Source of the DNA: Diadema setosum
Taxonomy: Eukaryota; Echinodermata; Echinoidea; Diadematoida; Diadematidae
Assembly (NCBI GenBank): GCA_033980235.1
Contig: CM067070.1
Coordinates: forward strand, 9,378,195-9,442,194
Direction: 5' to 3'
Length of the DNA: 64,000 nucleotides
Each line of letters begins with the position of its first letter. Position 1 is the first letter of the stretch. The notes beneath the pieces were generated by a model. The model worked only from the letters and a program-made list of their open reading frames with translations. It ran no database searches and was not told the origin of the DNA. A program made the translations under genes and the position numbers. Shown here in pieces: positions 33,606-46,712 of the stretch.

Positions 33606-35931
33606 GGCAAGCCGAAGCTATTTCGTGTTGCCAACTTTTGGGAACCCAAAGTAAAAGAAAAAAAACCCACCCTGTTTTGCGAAAATCTCAGGATTAAACC
33701 GTCGTTTATAAAGATATTGGAGTAGTTAACAAGGACATTTACAAGCTCACAAAAACATGCATGGTAATGTATGAAGAAAGGAAGGTCAATAGCACAATCA
33801 GATCATGGAAATGCGTAACAGGGAAAAATGAAAAAGAAAAAGAAAACTTGGTGAAAATGCGTTTTTGCTGTCTGTTAAAGCCGAGTATACAAATTTTCAT
33901 TTCATGTAAAAAAAATAAAAATAAAATCTTTAAATTGAAATGCGCATATTTTAGCATTTCAATTAGGAACTCAAATTACGTAAAATGACTAATATATTGA
34001 AGAAAATCGATAAATAAAGGAGAAATGTTTTTTTCTTCTGAAATTGCTTTTATAACAATATTCCTTGTAAATACCCCGTTCCATTCACCACGAGCAAATA
34101 AGCATAATATATTTCAAATAATCAAAATAGACGCTGAATTTTCCAGGCATAACTTTGAAATCATATAAAACCACTTTCGTATAATATCTTATAATACTTC
34201 GCTTTTGCCAGGCATTGATAGCAGACATATTTTGGGCATTATTGAGAATTTATTTATTTTAGAATTTAGGGCTGATATGTTAGAAGATATTTTTTCATCC
34301 AAAAATGTATGTTCACAGTTTTGACCTTAGGTTTTCATACATGTGCTCATGGTGTTTGGTTCCATTCTCACATACGCGTATAAAAAAAAAAAAATGGTAG
34401 ATGTAGTAATGACTTTGAGCTTTACGTTGACTTTAGTTGATGTCCAAGATGTGACGCTCAAGCAATGGTATATTAAGCCAAAATACTATGTTTTGCTAAT
34501 GATAATTATATATAAAAATGAATAAGTATCGAAATAAGACCACTAAATACTCATCACATGACTTTGATTCAGTAGAAAGTGGGCATCGGATCAGTTTTCA
34601 CACAATGCATTACTGCATATGTACAATTTATGGCGAAAAAAATACGGATATTGAATAAAAGGAACAGATTCTTTCTCGTTGTAAAGCATGGATGTAACCC
34701 ACTGAAAATACAAAAAAAAAAAACCAAAAAAAAAAAACAACAACAACAACAGCATCCAGTTGTACTTTTTTTCCTCAGCATTCAAAGATGGCTCGAAACT
34801 CGAAACTGGCTAAACTTTTATTAGCAAACAGTCGACATTGTAGTGTGTCTTCGGTACTTTCAGAAAAAAAGCTGTTTCTCATGTTTATTTGTACAGCATT
34901 ACTTAGAAGGTCACAAGGTCATGGAAAGGAGTCAACATTACACTCCTACCATAAAGATACTTCGAACGTCATAACTTTCTCCAGCAGATAAGGCAACTGT
35001 TTTTTTTTTAATTACATGCATGGGATGCCAGGAAAGAAAAAACAAACAAACAAAAATGTATTTGATACCAAAAACAGAGGAGTAGTCTTAACATTCAGAC
35101 CTCAAATCTTGATTTACGTAAGTTGTAAGACGCTTTTTTGATGCATTACACATTTTGGTAATTAATATTCAGTAATTAACAGCAACTGAGAGAAAATCAT
35201 AACTTGTGTTACCACATATGGTTATTGAAGTTTAAGCATGCTGCCTGTGAACTTTGAAGTCAGTTGATGCATTCTTTTGGAAGTTACAACAGTTTAGAGT
35301 GAGAAAACCGTGATTGCATATACCCTGATTGTGCTTTATCACCGCAACATATGTACAGAGTGGAAAAAAAAGTTGAGTATTACATGGAAAATCTTGCAAT
35401 TCTTACGTTCAGTTCAATCAATTGTAAGACTGAAACAAAAGAGAATGACAAAGACCGTTATATTTGTATTTATTTCATGCTTTTGCTTTACTTCAATTTC
35501 GAAAAAAAAAAGAGACTTATGGATGAAAATGTCTCGTTCACGAAATATGCCGATGCTGTAAGCCGAGCAAAGGTTGAACTCGAAAGAGCATCGTGTATAG
35601 CATGATTGTTTTATAATTAGCAAAACAGGCTGGACAAAAACTGACATGAAAAATAATCTTTATCACCCATTGCAATCAATCGTTGCAAGGCTTTTAATAG
35701 CCTGAATATAATGACAAAATTTTTTTTTGCTAAATTGTCGACCAAAACCATGACATGACAAGCGCTTTGGACAAGGCCTTTTATCAGTTTCATATTTGAT
35801 GAAATGAAACTACTGCAAGTTTTCACTATTTCCTTTTGAGATCTATAATACATTACATTTTTAAACAAGAGTACTTGTTTGGGTTTGATTTAAATATTTT
35901 TGATTTATTTCCACTTTTACCTGCAATACAG
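33606..35931. other. No gene or clear repeat; 3' part of intron B
   Basis: AT-rich. Several frames of 60-85 codons carry no recognisable motif. The acceptor TACAG at 35927-35931 ends the intron. Confidence 0.55.
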
Positions 35932-37600
35932 GAACCCCAAGAACACAATCTTTGACGCTAAGCGATTGATAGGTCGGCGATTCACAGACGAGAATGTGCA
36001 AGCCGACATGAAGCACTGGCCATTCAAAGTTATCAACCGAGTAGAAAAGCCGGCAATACAGATTGAATACAAGGGAGAGAAAAAGACATTCGCCCCGGAG
36101 GAGGTCAGCTCCATGGTTCTCACCAAGATGAAGGAGACAGCTGAGGCATATCTTGGTCAAAAAGTCACCGATGCTGTCATCACTGTTCCCGCCTACTTTA
36201 ATGATGCTCAGCGACAGGCTACCAAAGATGCAGGTGTCATTGCAGGGCTGAATGTCCTTCGCATCATCAATGAACCGACGGCAGCTGCCCTGGCATACGG
36301 ACTAGATAGGAAGGTGCAAGGTGAGCAACGTGTCCTGATCTTTGACCTTGGTGGAGGTACATTTGATGTGTCCATCCTGTCGATCGATGAGGGTATCTTC
36401 GAAGTCATGTCAACTGCTGGAAACACCCATCTTGGTGGTGAGGACTTTGACAACAGACTGGTCACCCATCTTTCTCAGGAATTCAAGCGCACACAAAGAA
36501 AGGACCTCACAAAGAACCCAGAAGCTCTCCAACGTCTCCGCACAGTCGCTGAGCGTGCAAAAAGAACCCTCTCAGCTGGTCCCCATGCAAACATTGAGGA
36601 AGACTCTCTCTTCGAAGGAGTTGATTTCTACACAAGAATCACCAGAGCTCGTTTTGAAGACCTCTGCTATGATCTCTTTAGAAAGTGCCTTGACCCAGTT
36701 GAGAGGGCTATTACTGATGCAAATATCAACAAAAGAGACATCGACACTGTTGTGCTGGTTGGAGGATCAACCCGTATTCCCAAGGTCCGGAGGCTTCTAC
36801 AGGAGTTTCTAGATGGCAAGGACCTTAACAAGTCCATCCATCCAGATGAAGCTGTGGCTTACGGTGCAGCAATCCAGGCAGCTATCTTGTCTGGAGATCG
36901 AAGCGCGGAAATTCAAGATGTAGTTCTAGTTGACGTAACCCCACTCTCTCTCGGAATTGAGGTCGAGGGTTTCGAAATGTCAACAATAATCAAAAGAAAT
37001 ACGACAATTCCCACCGTGGCAACTGGGTCCTACACCACGGTTTCTGATAACCAAACTCGCCTGAGGGTTCAAGTCTACGAGGGAGAGAGGGCACACACCA
37101 AGTACAACAACCGACTTGGAGAGTTTATGCTGACAGGGATTCCACCAGCACCAAGAGGTGTAGCAGATATCAAAGTGACCTTTGACATTGATGCCAATGG
37201 CATCATGAATGTGACAGCCAAGGAACAGAGCACAGGTAGCAGCAACAACATCGTGATTATCAACAACAGGGACCGTCTATCCAAGGAAGAAATTGAACTC
37301 ATGATCAACGACGCTGAGGAATTCAGACTTCAGGATGACCTTCACCGGAAAAGAAATGCTTCCAGAAACAAACTGAAAGACTACGCGTACAGCGTTAAAT
37401 CTGCTGTCAACGGAACATTAGCCGAGAGGGAGCTAACCGCTGGTGACAAAGAAAAGGTCACCAAGGCTGCAAAAAAGGTTCTTCAGTGGTTGGATTCCAA
37501 CTACAAGGCAACCGAGGGAGAGTTAACGCAGCAGCTTGAGGAGCTTCAGAAAACCTGCTCACCAATCATGATCAAAATAAATATTGCGAGGGGACGATAG
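35932..37600 (+). CDS. HSP70 gene B, exon 2 (618-aa protein, no EEVD tail)
   Basis: Same length and layout as gene A exon 2: [48 protein letters not shown], then the canonical [10 protein letters not shown], the beta substrate domain ([20 protein letters not shown]) and the lid, ending at [14 protein letters not shown]. The GGMP/EEVD tail is absent, so HOP- or CHIP-type TPR partners should not bind through EEVD. The usual [13 protein letters not shown] reads [16 protein letters not shown] identity to gene A is very high over 36580-36905 and at the 3' end but drops to about 75-80% by eye across the start of the substrate-binding domain (36915-37160). Frame intact; probably functional, expression unknown. 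Confidence 0.95.
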
Positions 37601-38622
37601 AATGACTACCGTCGAGTAGGACTACAGCAAGGACTACCTGATTAATTGTCTAACTGATGTGGAAGAGATGGAGTAAATAAACATTTCAATACATACTCTT
37701 GTTTAGTAGCCACTGCATAATAATGAGTGAGTTTAGTGCTGCCATGCGTAACCTTTCTCAATGCTTTTTATTTTCATATTGCGGATACTTGTGGTAAAGG
37801 TATTGCATGAAGAACGTACAGTTTTGCGGGTAAGGAGGGGACTTAGTGTCACCCATAGTAAGGACTAGTTATGCAAGGGTACAAATTCAAATTCAATTAG
37901 TTTTCTGAAATGTTTGCTTGGACGCAGAACTTAAAATCTTCCAGCAATTTGCACGAAAAGAGGAATAGAGAGGAGAGTTGAAATGAAATGCTCGATGCTA
38001 TTTTTACAGCTTTTATGTCCAGAGAGATTAACTACTTCAAGACTTTTAGAAAATCCCTTTATTTACAACATGCTGATTATCTTTCAAGATTTTCCAGCCA
38101 GCAAAAATTATCAGGATATATCAGATCCTGTTTAATTGCTTAGATTATCCACTTTACTGCACTAAATGAGGTATGACTAGCTGGTTGATGATTTCTGCTC
38201 TTTTTAAATGAATTCATTTTCTTGCATGACACGCAATAAAAATCTTTCATCATTGTAGAACTTAACAATTAGACATGTATCAGATATGCACGCAGGAATG
38301 AAAATGGATAATTGCTATTACAAACTACGGGTAAATAGTCAACACAGATAAGAGAATATTCTAGACTGAATACTTCACAAATGGATCCAAAAGCTTTCTT
38401 AGGCAATATCGGCTTATCATTCCGGTTACAAGATGTACCAAAGAAACTGACATTCATCTAATACACATAATCTCGTTAATCTTGCAGAGCCCTTCCGTTG
38501 TTTAACGTTTTTGAATATATCATATTTACTGAATTTGAGTGTAGGGAATGACGGTATATTATTACGGAACCTTGTTATAAAATAGGCCTCATGGATAAAG
38601 TCCTTTTGATTTCAGAACCATT
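37601..38622 (+). other. 3' UTR and downstream flank of gene B
   Basis: An AATAAA polyadenylation signal lies at 37676-37681, 76 bp after the stop. The flank matches 14415-15204 plus 17456-17700 after gene A. The site of A's mariner-like insertion corresponds to about 38382 here and is empty. Confidence 0.75.
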
Positions 38623-39904
38623 GATAATTACGAATAAAAATCTACTCATTTTTGATTTTTTTTTAATGACATCTTGAAAAGCCGTTCTGACATTCTTGCT
38701 GTTCTAGTGGTTCCATTGCGATTTGATAGAATGCATTTGCTGGTCGATGTACTCGATGGTTAATTAACTTTTGTCTATTGCTTCTTGCTGTTGTTACGTC
38801 ACTGAGATTTTCTTTTTCTTTTCTTTTTTTCATGAGGAGGGAAGGACGAGGAGAACACAAAGGAAGATAACATTGCATATGAATATTAAAAGTATTATAG
38901 TACTCAATCATATAGCAGAAAATATGAAAAGTTTGAATACAATTGTAATCATGTTGTATACCCAAAATATTTCACTTTTTTTTCTTCATCGTAATATATA
39001 CATAATTATACCACGAGACGATCCGATGAATTTTATCTTCCATTTATGAGTAAATGAGAACTGTACATACTCAGATACGTTTGTGTATGCTGGACTCAGG
39101 TTTTGGAATACCTTAGTAACAGTAGAAAAATCTGTTAAGTTAATTACACTTAAATATTGTTGCTTTCCACGTATACTAGATAATTGTGTTGTCTATAAAA
39201 AGTCTCTATTTATGGATTATATCCACCTGTCCTTCAGATTGAAATGCCTGCAAACAGACCTCTTTCCTTTTCCTTTCCATTCTTCTTTGCTTTTTTTTTT
39301 CGTTCTTAGTTGTGCAGTAACTGCGTAAGCGTGTTTTTCTTCATATCTGTTATTCCTGTGTTTTGTTGTTATTGTTGTTTTGCTTGGCCGCATGTATGTT
39401 TTATGTTTTGGTCACGTTTTCTTGGTACACACGGCTAAATGAACTGGATAGTGTCTGTGCCATAACATTGTTATGTTACAATACATTCTGTTTGGCTTCT
39501 TAAACAATACCGTTGATTGTATACATGTATGATTTATCAGCATCATAATGTACAACGGTACATAGATGGATTTCACATGAATACATTTATAGGACCTATG
39601 TTGGTATATTGGTGTGTAATATGGTTGTTTGTTTTCTTTTGAGTGTTCCATGTCCTACAAGCTTAGCTTTTTAGTGCAACACTGTTTTTCATTGTTCTGA
39701 TTATTAGGAAGTTCTTCTTCTTGTTTGGTTAGCATATGGCAAAGTATTCATTGCTACTTCTTCCATGTTATTTAGTATCGTGTCCAGTGATCTGTCATTC
39801 CAAACTTCAAATTGACAAATGTTCCACATTATATCATGTATCCTTTTCTTGATGGAAATGATAAGCAATTGAAATTGAAATTGAAATTGGAAAATGGTTT
39901 ATGT
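38623..39904. other. No gene seen
   Basis: AT-rich. 38690-38820 is weakly similar to 19570-19690 in the A flank. Nothing else recognised. Confidence 0.5.
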
Positions 39905-40560
39905 GTATTCAGCACATCTTTGTTTGCGTAGGTACATCTGTACTGCATCAGCAGCTTATCAACCTGGGAATATTGTATGAGTACAAGTACGTGTACTATG
40001 GCAGGTGTTAACCTCTTACCTAGGGTCTGAGTTCCGTTCCATAATTCTTGTGTTTTCCATATGTTGAATTCAGAGAAAAGATGCCACATGCCACAATTAT
40101 TGATATACGCCCTCGCAGGTATTTTCCTTTATCTATAACGAATGTATAACCCATAAGTAGGTGTACACATACAGACTATTGATGGGAGTGCATCCCGTAT
40201 CACATTGGATGGATTCATTACCAAGATTCTGGTTTATAAAATATTTACCACAAGTTTTGAATTGCACTTTATTTTTTGATAACATGCGTAAATTTCAAAA
40301 AATGGGGCATTTATAAAATAGATGAGCATCCCATCCAGAATTATTAACATTCCCTATAATTCCTGTCATGCACCTATACACTCATAACTGTGTAAACGTA
40401 GACATATAAGATTGTCATTGTACAACGGATGCGAATCTCGTAACAACGGTGTGGGTTCGGTATCATAGTCAATAAGTATATGTCAACAACGAGTTAACAT
40501 TTTCCAGTTATTTATATATACACACACACGCGCGCGCACCCATTTATCATATAAACGTGC
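39905..40560. repeat. HSP70-unit upstream block, copy 3 (unit C, distal part)
   Basis: This resembles 270-1330 (TATTGTATGAGTACAAGTAC near 39972, the CAGGTGTTAACCTCTTACC stretch, GATTGATGGGAGTG-like sequence). It breaks off at about 40560. The matching block resumes at 56455, so the 16 kb between is inserted material. Confidence 0.6.
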
Positions 40561-40742
40561 GTGCTAGACTACGGTGGCCGTCCAGCTCAGCAGCCACAAA
40601 AGGTAGTGATAGGCCAAAATGGATTTACATTTTTTCTACATAGTTTAAAAGAGTAAACTACAAGCTTTATAAGATGATAATAGCTGGTTAAAATTCGACT
40701 ATGAAAGCCCATTCAAAAAGTGATTAAAATTAGAGAGATTAA

Positions 40743-41497
40743 CCCTAAAGGGGCCGGGCTTTTTTGGCTATGCTCAGGCCGGGGGGGGGGGGGGGGGGGG
40801 GGGCGGCGGATTCCGCCCCCCCCCCCGAGATCTCGGCCATCGGTGGCGCGATCGCGATGAAATTTTGCATGCGTGAGACCTGCGTCATAGTCTACAAGAT
40901 TGTGTCATAAGATTTTTTGAAACAATCAATTTCTAATTTTAATTAATTAATTATGCAAATTAAGCTCAAGATCATATTTTAGCCTAATTAAAAGCATTGA
41001 GAGTCTAATTTTTGGTCTGTAAATCTGTTGCAGCATATTCAACGATTGTACATCACAAAAACTTCCAAAATTCATTTCAATTCTTATGTATTTTATTGTT
41101 TTCAGAATTTCTTATGTATTTCTTTGTTTTTTCATTGGAAATTGTCACTGACCACTTTTCTACCATAATTAGCACAAAACTAATCAATGAAAGTGATTAA
41201 TTGTAAAAATAATCAGGTTTTTATGACTTTCACGACAGAGCACTGTTTTCCATAGGAAATGTACACAAAATCACAAAATTGTGCCCGTTTTGGGGCGACA
41301 TTCCGTTACAAAAATGGGCGTGGCTTCGCAAAAGTACGCGCGGACGTCGCAAATTTGGTCTCAAAAGTTGCGCGAGACTTGAACAAACAAAGTCAAGAAG
41401 CCTCGCGACGAGGCCTTCTCGCGTAACAGAATTATAGCGCGAAACGTCGAGGGGGGGGGGGGGGGGCGGATTCCGCCGCCCCCCGGCCCTTTTAGGG
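40743..41497. mobile_element. piggyBac-like MITE
   Basis: TTAA at 40739-40742 and 41498-41501 flanks ends CCCTAAAGGGGCCGGG and the complement CCCTAAAAGGGCCGGG, each followed by long G (or C) runs and GGCGGATTCCGCC. 755 bp, no transposase. TTAA target plus CCCT ends are typical of the piggyBac superfamily. Confidence 0.8.
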
Positions 41498-41756
41498 TTA
41501 AGGAGGTGCAATTTCACAGAAAGGGAAGAAAAGAGGCTTTTTGAGAAGATTCAAAGATTAGGGTCACTCAGGCGTGCAGTGCAAAAGTATAAGTGAAATT
41601 AAAAATGGGCAGGAAAAACCCTCTCATTTTGACAGTAGGTAGAGAAAAGATCACTCTTTTAGGCAAGATAAACTTTTAGAATTGGAGTTGGTCCACTACA
41701 GAGAATCCTAATCTGCGACTGTGGGTTTTAAGATGGGCAGTCACATATATAATTAA

Positions 41757-41759
<3 letters not shown>

Positions 41760-41820
<61 letters not shown>

Positions 41821-42046
41821 GAGACAATGTAGATAACAGAAGATGTCGCATGAAACCGGCAGAGTTGTGAAGCTTTCGACCGTGGTCTTCCTCAGCTTTA
41901 ATATCTGCTAAGCATTTGCGTTGCCTGGATGTCTTGTGCTTCACAACTCTGCCGGTTTCATGCGACATCTTCTGTTATCTACATTGTCTCAACTATAATT
42001 TCACTTAAGATGACAGAGGCGTGCGGTAGGAATATCAGCATCATCA

Positions 42047-42098
<52 letters not shown>

Positions 42099-42440
42099 AC
42101 GATGAAGACAAACAAGTTGACATAATGCATTAGAATCCAACTTCATTTATTTGTAAACCAAATTTTCGACCCTTGCACGGATCTTCCTCAGGGTAACAGT
42201 GATATTTGTATTTGAAGCTCAGCACAGATAAATAATAATAATAACATATATATATATTACACATGTATTTATATATATATATAACAGCAATAAGTAGTTT
42301 CTGCTCGGAGTCCTAAGAAAGTATAGATTCACAACAGTAGGTTAATATAAAAACTCCGTTAGAGACGTAAATTCGACGAATTTTCGCCCATAGGGCTTTG
42401 TCAAGTCAATACATTTGACACAAGCAAGTATAATATGTCA
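41760..42440. repeat. TA-microsatellite hairpin cluster
   Basis: (TA)n at 41760-41817 runs into a nearly perfect 60-bp inverted repeat (41814-41873 and 41938-41997). A second (TA)n is at 42052-42094, then (TA) bits at 42246-42285. Three minus-strand motifs of the form CTGAGGA-stem-GAAA or similar lie at 41874-41895, 42164-42191 and 42381-42405. They resemble hammerhead-core boxes around a short hairpin but none has the full set of conserved positions. No open frame of significance. Confidence 0.7.
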
Positions 42441-42719
42441 ACAGTGTCCGTGGTATAGCTTGCCCCATCTTACCCACTGTATATATATTCCTCTTTCACA
42501 CAGTTTTGTATTTCCTCATTTCAGACTCTTCCATGATGGATCTATTCATCCATTGGTTCATTCTATCTCAAATGTTCAAATTCTGATTAAGGGACATCTG
42601 ACAAATCTTGCACATATTTTTGTTCATTATACATCAAGGCAAGTGTAGCTGTCTTGCTGGTTTATTACAAATCAAAGACTCCTTGGCGTAAAATAAAAAC
42701 ATCATGGCTGGTTAACACA

Positions 42720-43775
42720 ATTTAAAGATAATAGAAAGTTTTGTTACCTCAAAAGTTTCCTTGAATTTCCTTGTCTTAGTTTGTGTTTCAGGTTAAAGTA
42801 CCTTTCATATAACTAACACTGTGAGACTTACTCGCCCCAAAGTGCTCTCATGTCTTAGTAATCATGCAATTAACTGCGACCAGCAGCCCCATACGCATAG
42901 CGACCAGCAGTCCCATACGCATAGCGTAATCGGGCTTCGCATTGTAGCATTCAGGATCATGACAGATTTAGTATCGCAGGATAAATGTCAACTTAAAATC
43001 CCAAAAATTCTTCAATTTGAAGACTTACCAATTAAGGTGAAGTATTGAAAACAGGCTTCGGGCAACGTTTGGTTCTGCCTATAGTCCCTTTCTGTTCGAA
43101 TTGATGACTGAATGTGACTCGGTCGAGAGGACCTTGGGAGAGCTACATACACTGAACTCTACAGCCAGTGCATGCGAACACATCACATGCGCACAAATTA
43201 ATTTCAAATCCATCAACGGATAAGATGTTTGTGTGCGCATGCGCTAGCCGTAGTAGTTAGTGTATGTAGCTCTCCCAAGGTCCTCTCGACCGAGTCACAT
43301 TCAGTCATCAATTCGAAAAGAAAGGGACTATTGGCAGAACCAAACGTTGTTCGAAGCCTGTTTTCAATACTTCACCTTAATTGGTAAGTCTTCAAATTGA
43401 AGAATTTTTGGGATTTTAAGTTGACATTTACCCGCGATACTAATTCTGTCATGATCCTGAATGCTACAATGCGAGGCCCCATTACGCTATGCGTATGGGG
43501 CTGCTGGTCGCAGATAGCTATGCGTACAATGGGCTGCACGCTGCTGGTCGCAGCAGGGAGGTGAGACACTTGTCCTCCCTGGTCGCAGTCAGTGGTTTCG
43601 TACAATATTTATCGACGCCCACGAACCCATTATTGCATGATTACTAACACATGAGAGCACTTTGGGGCGAGTAATTCTCACAGACAACGTATTTTAACGT
43701 GAAACATAAACCAAGACATGGAAATTCAGGGAAACTTTTGAGGTACCAAAACTTTTTATTATCTTTAAATATACC
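42720..43775. mobile_element. 1-kb imperfect palindrome (foldback element)
   Basis: The arms about 42720-43165 and 43225-43775 are reverse complements over nearly their whole length, for example TTTAAAGATAATA, TCGCCCCAAAGTGCTCTCAT, CAGGATCATGACAG and GTCGAGAGGACCTTGGGAGA with their complements. The centre is near 43200. Each arm has short direct repeats around GCGACCAGCAG. No coding capacity. Confidence 0.8.
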
Positions 43776-43870
43776 CGTCGGCTGAACATCGCAGTCTCTT
43801 ATATCTCTTACGACCTGCCAGATTTAATCGATAACAATGTACGAGTAATTGTTCAAGCAGAAAGGCGTAG

Positions 43871-43925
<55 letters not shown>

Positions 43926-43928
43926 GAC

Positions 43929-44390
43929 CTGAATATAAGAACGACCCAAGTCTTATTTTGGGTCAAATTCAGTTTGACATGGGAAATTGTAGCTTATGCA
44001 TGGACTCATCTTGTGTATAAATCTTAAATCCTAATTACCCCCGGAAGTGCCTGAAATGAATGAGTTAAGTCTTATATCAATGTAAGAATGAAGGACTTGG
44101 GTCATTCTTACATTCATATAATAGCGCCCTCTCTCATCCTTCTCTCATCTCTATAGCAGAATAGCATGTATAATATATGAATCAAAGAACGACCCAAGTC
44201 CACCACACAAAATGGCCTCTCCACAATTAATGTAAATGTTAGTTGTCATAATAATATATGTTCTAATTTGTATATACAATGTGTCCTTCACATCATTATT
44301 ACTGGACAAATAAAAAAGATATGATTTTTTTTTTTTTTTAGTTTACTCGAAATGGACTTCCATGGACTTGGGTCGTTCTTATATTCATGT
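43929..44390. mobile_element. MITE of the AACGACCCAAGTCC family, copy 1
   Basis: The ends are TGAATATAAGAACGACCCAA and its inverted copy, with the same motif repeated inside in both orientations. A (TA)n tract precedes it (43873-43921). Copy 2 is at 46218-46712. Confidence 0.75.
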
Positions 44391-45499
44391 ACTCATATAC
44401 ATATATATATACACCCTGTTGGCAAATTAAGTGTGTGTAATGTCATACTCTGGCTGTTTACGAGCAAAGGCTTATCAAGAGATAAATCCCTTGCCAAATA
44501 AATCAATTTGAAAAGTATGAGTAACTGTTTGGGTGTACCTGTATATAGATACGCCATTTTATTCCTGCAAAATTCGGAGATGTGCCTACAGATACGCCTT
44601 CGTGTCGTATGAAGAAAAAGAGCATTGCTGAAAGGTAGGAAATTGCCTAAAATATTTTGAAAAAAAATCGAATTATTAGAATGGTTAAATCGAAGTGTGC
44701 AAATTGAAAAAAAAAGAGAAGCAAATACAAAAATTTATTGTTCTCTCACCCTTAGACCCTATTATCAAAAAACAAAAAACAAAAACAAAAACAAATCACC
44801 CCAAGACAAAGAAGCAAAAAAAGCAACAACAGCTGGACGAGAGTCCCCCAAATCTCATTTTGCCTGGCGACAACTACAACAGTTCTTACTCCAGAGTTGT
44901 CTTTTCCCTCTGTCATGCTACCCAAGAGCAGTGTATGAAGAAGGAGTATTGAAGCAGTTGTGACAGCTTCAGCACAGTCTGTAGATGCCGAGACAGCAGT
45001 CAATGCTAGAAAAGGTAAGCCAGAATGATGGTTGCAGAGGTGGAAAACAACATTGATCGTTACCACGTCCGCAAACGTGTCGGACGCCGTCTTGGAGTCG
45101 CCTTTAGTGAAAGCATAGGACTTAATCTCGAGTAGCCCTAGTCAGTGCTACTGCTCAGTCGCCGATGTCGGGGTCACGTCCTCGGCAATGAGAGGCCTCA
45201 CAAAAGGCTTTATTTCATGTTGCAGAGACAACACTTTTCTCTGTGCGACCCTCCTGAAGTGTGAGAGTAGTCCAACACACTACTTCATGCATGTTATATT
45301 ACTTTACTATTTCATTTGAAGAGTAGGCCTAATAATAATCATCGATGCATTTTAACAACTGTTACAACTTTTACTACTTTTTACAACTATGCCGTGTTGC
45401 CACATCACTTAAACCAGACTCATCGACTTTCTATACAAAAGAAATACATTGTAGAGGAATGAAATAACTTCGTTCAATATTTCTGAAGTTTTGTTGTAG
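44391..45499. other. No gene recognised
   Basis: Frames of 85-104 codons at 44695-45066 overlap on both strands and an A-rich tract; no domain is visible. Confidence 0.5.
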
Positions 45500-45562
45500 T
45501 TGTTGTTGTTTCTCAGCCAAGCTCTAAGTCTCATTTGCTTCGTTTATGGTAACATTTTTAAA

Positions 45563-45925
45563 ATCATTTTTTTTTTGTCACTCAAATGTTTGGACCATTT
45601 CATTCCAATTCAATTCATTTCAAGTAAATACAGTACAATTTTAAATCCATCATCAACAAAAGTAATAAATAAATGTATTCATTTGTCGGTTCAGGTTATT
45701 GAGCGATTAAAAATAAAAAAAAATACAAATCACGAAGAAGTAGCATTTTATAAATCATTTTTTGTTTTCACTCAAATGTTTGTTCCATTTAAATTCCATT
45801 CGATTCAATACTATACCTGCACAATTTTAAATCCATCAACAAAAGTAATACATAAATGTATTCATTTGTCGGTTCATGTTATTGAGCAATTAAAAAAAAG
45901 AAATAAAAATGACGAAAGAATGATA
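45563..45925. repeat. Tandem duplication, about 180-200 bp unit
   Basis: Two adjacent copies share TTTTCACTCAAATGTTTG-like starts, ACAATTTTAAATCCATCA, AATGTATTCATTTGTCGGTT and a run to TTATTGAGC. The 142-codon frame over it is just the duplication read twice. (TA)n tracts follow at 45936-45976 and 46161-46200. Confidence 0.8.
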
Positions 45926-45931
45926 TGATAC

Positions 45932-45980
<49 letters not shown>

Positions 45981-46157
45981 ACATCGGGAAGACAATGCAC
46001 ACTTTGCAATAGAGACCAAGAAAAAAATCGAAGCAAGGGAAAATAAGGAGCTACTAGTGATAAAAGCTGAACATCGTAGATTACTCGAGAAAAAAATAAA
46101 ACAATAATGCAAATAACATATGTATCCAAATTTGATATGAACATGTTCCATTGAATC

Positions 46158-46203
<46 letters not shown>

Positions 46204-46217
46204 CATTAATGATCATG

Positions 46218-46712
46218 ACCTGAATATAAGAACGACCCAAGTCCAATTTTTGGCCGAATTCACTTTGACATAGGAAATTGCAGCTTATGCATGGACTCAT
46301 CTTGTGTATAAATGATAAATCCTAATTACCCCAGGAAGTGCCTGAAATGAATGAGTTAAATCTTATATTAATGTAAGAATGAAGGACTTGGGTCATTCTT
46401 ACATTTATATAATAGCGCCCTTTCTCATCCTTCTCTCATCTCTATAGCAGAATATCATGTATATGAATCAAATAACGACCCAAGTCCATATGAATCAAAG
46501 AACGACCCAAGTCCACCACACAAAATGGCCTCTCCTCAATTAATGTAAATGTTAATTGTCATAATAATATATGTTCTAATTTGTATATACAATGTTGCCT
46601 TCCAATCACAGTTAAATAGAATATTATTGGACAAATAAAAAAGATATGAAGTTTTTTTTTTTAGTTTACTCGAAATGGCCTTCCATGGACTTGGGTCGTT
46701 CTTATATTCATA
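46218..46712. mobile_element. MITE of the AACGACCCAAGTCC family, copy 2
   Basis: Close relative of 43929-44390 with the same inverted ends. It has an extra internal CGACCCAAGTCCATATGAAT duplication near 46477-46510. Confidence 0.75.

Noticed and set aside
41874..41895. Active hammerhead ribozyme
   Set aside because: The core words are present but the position expected for the cleavage-site U is A, and stem I is not evident. Kept only as a resemblance.
44695..45066. Possible small gene with overlapping frames on both strands
   Set aside because: Low-complexity A-rich start, no conserved motif, no splice or start context that favours either strand.
45500..45928. 142-codon frame with an internal repeat
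   Set aside because: Explained by a tandem DNA duplication; no domain, and it starts in AT-rich non-coding sequence.
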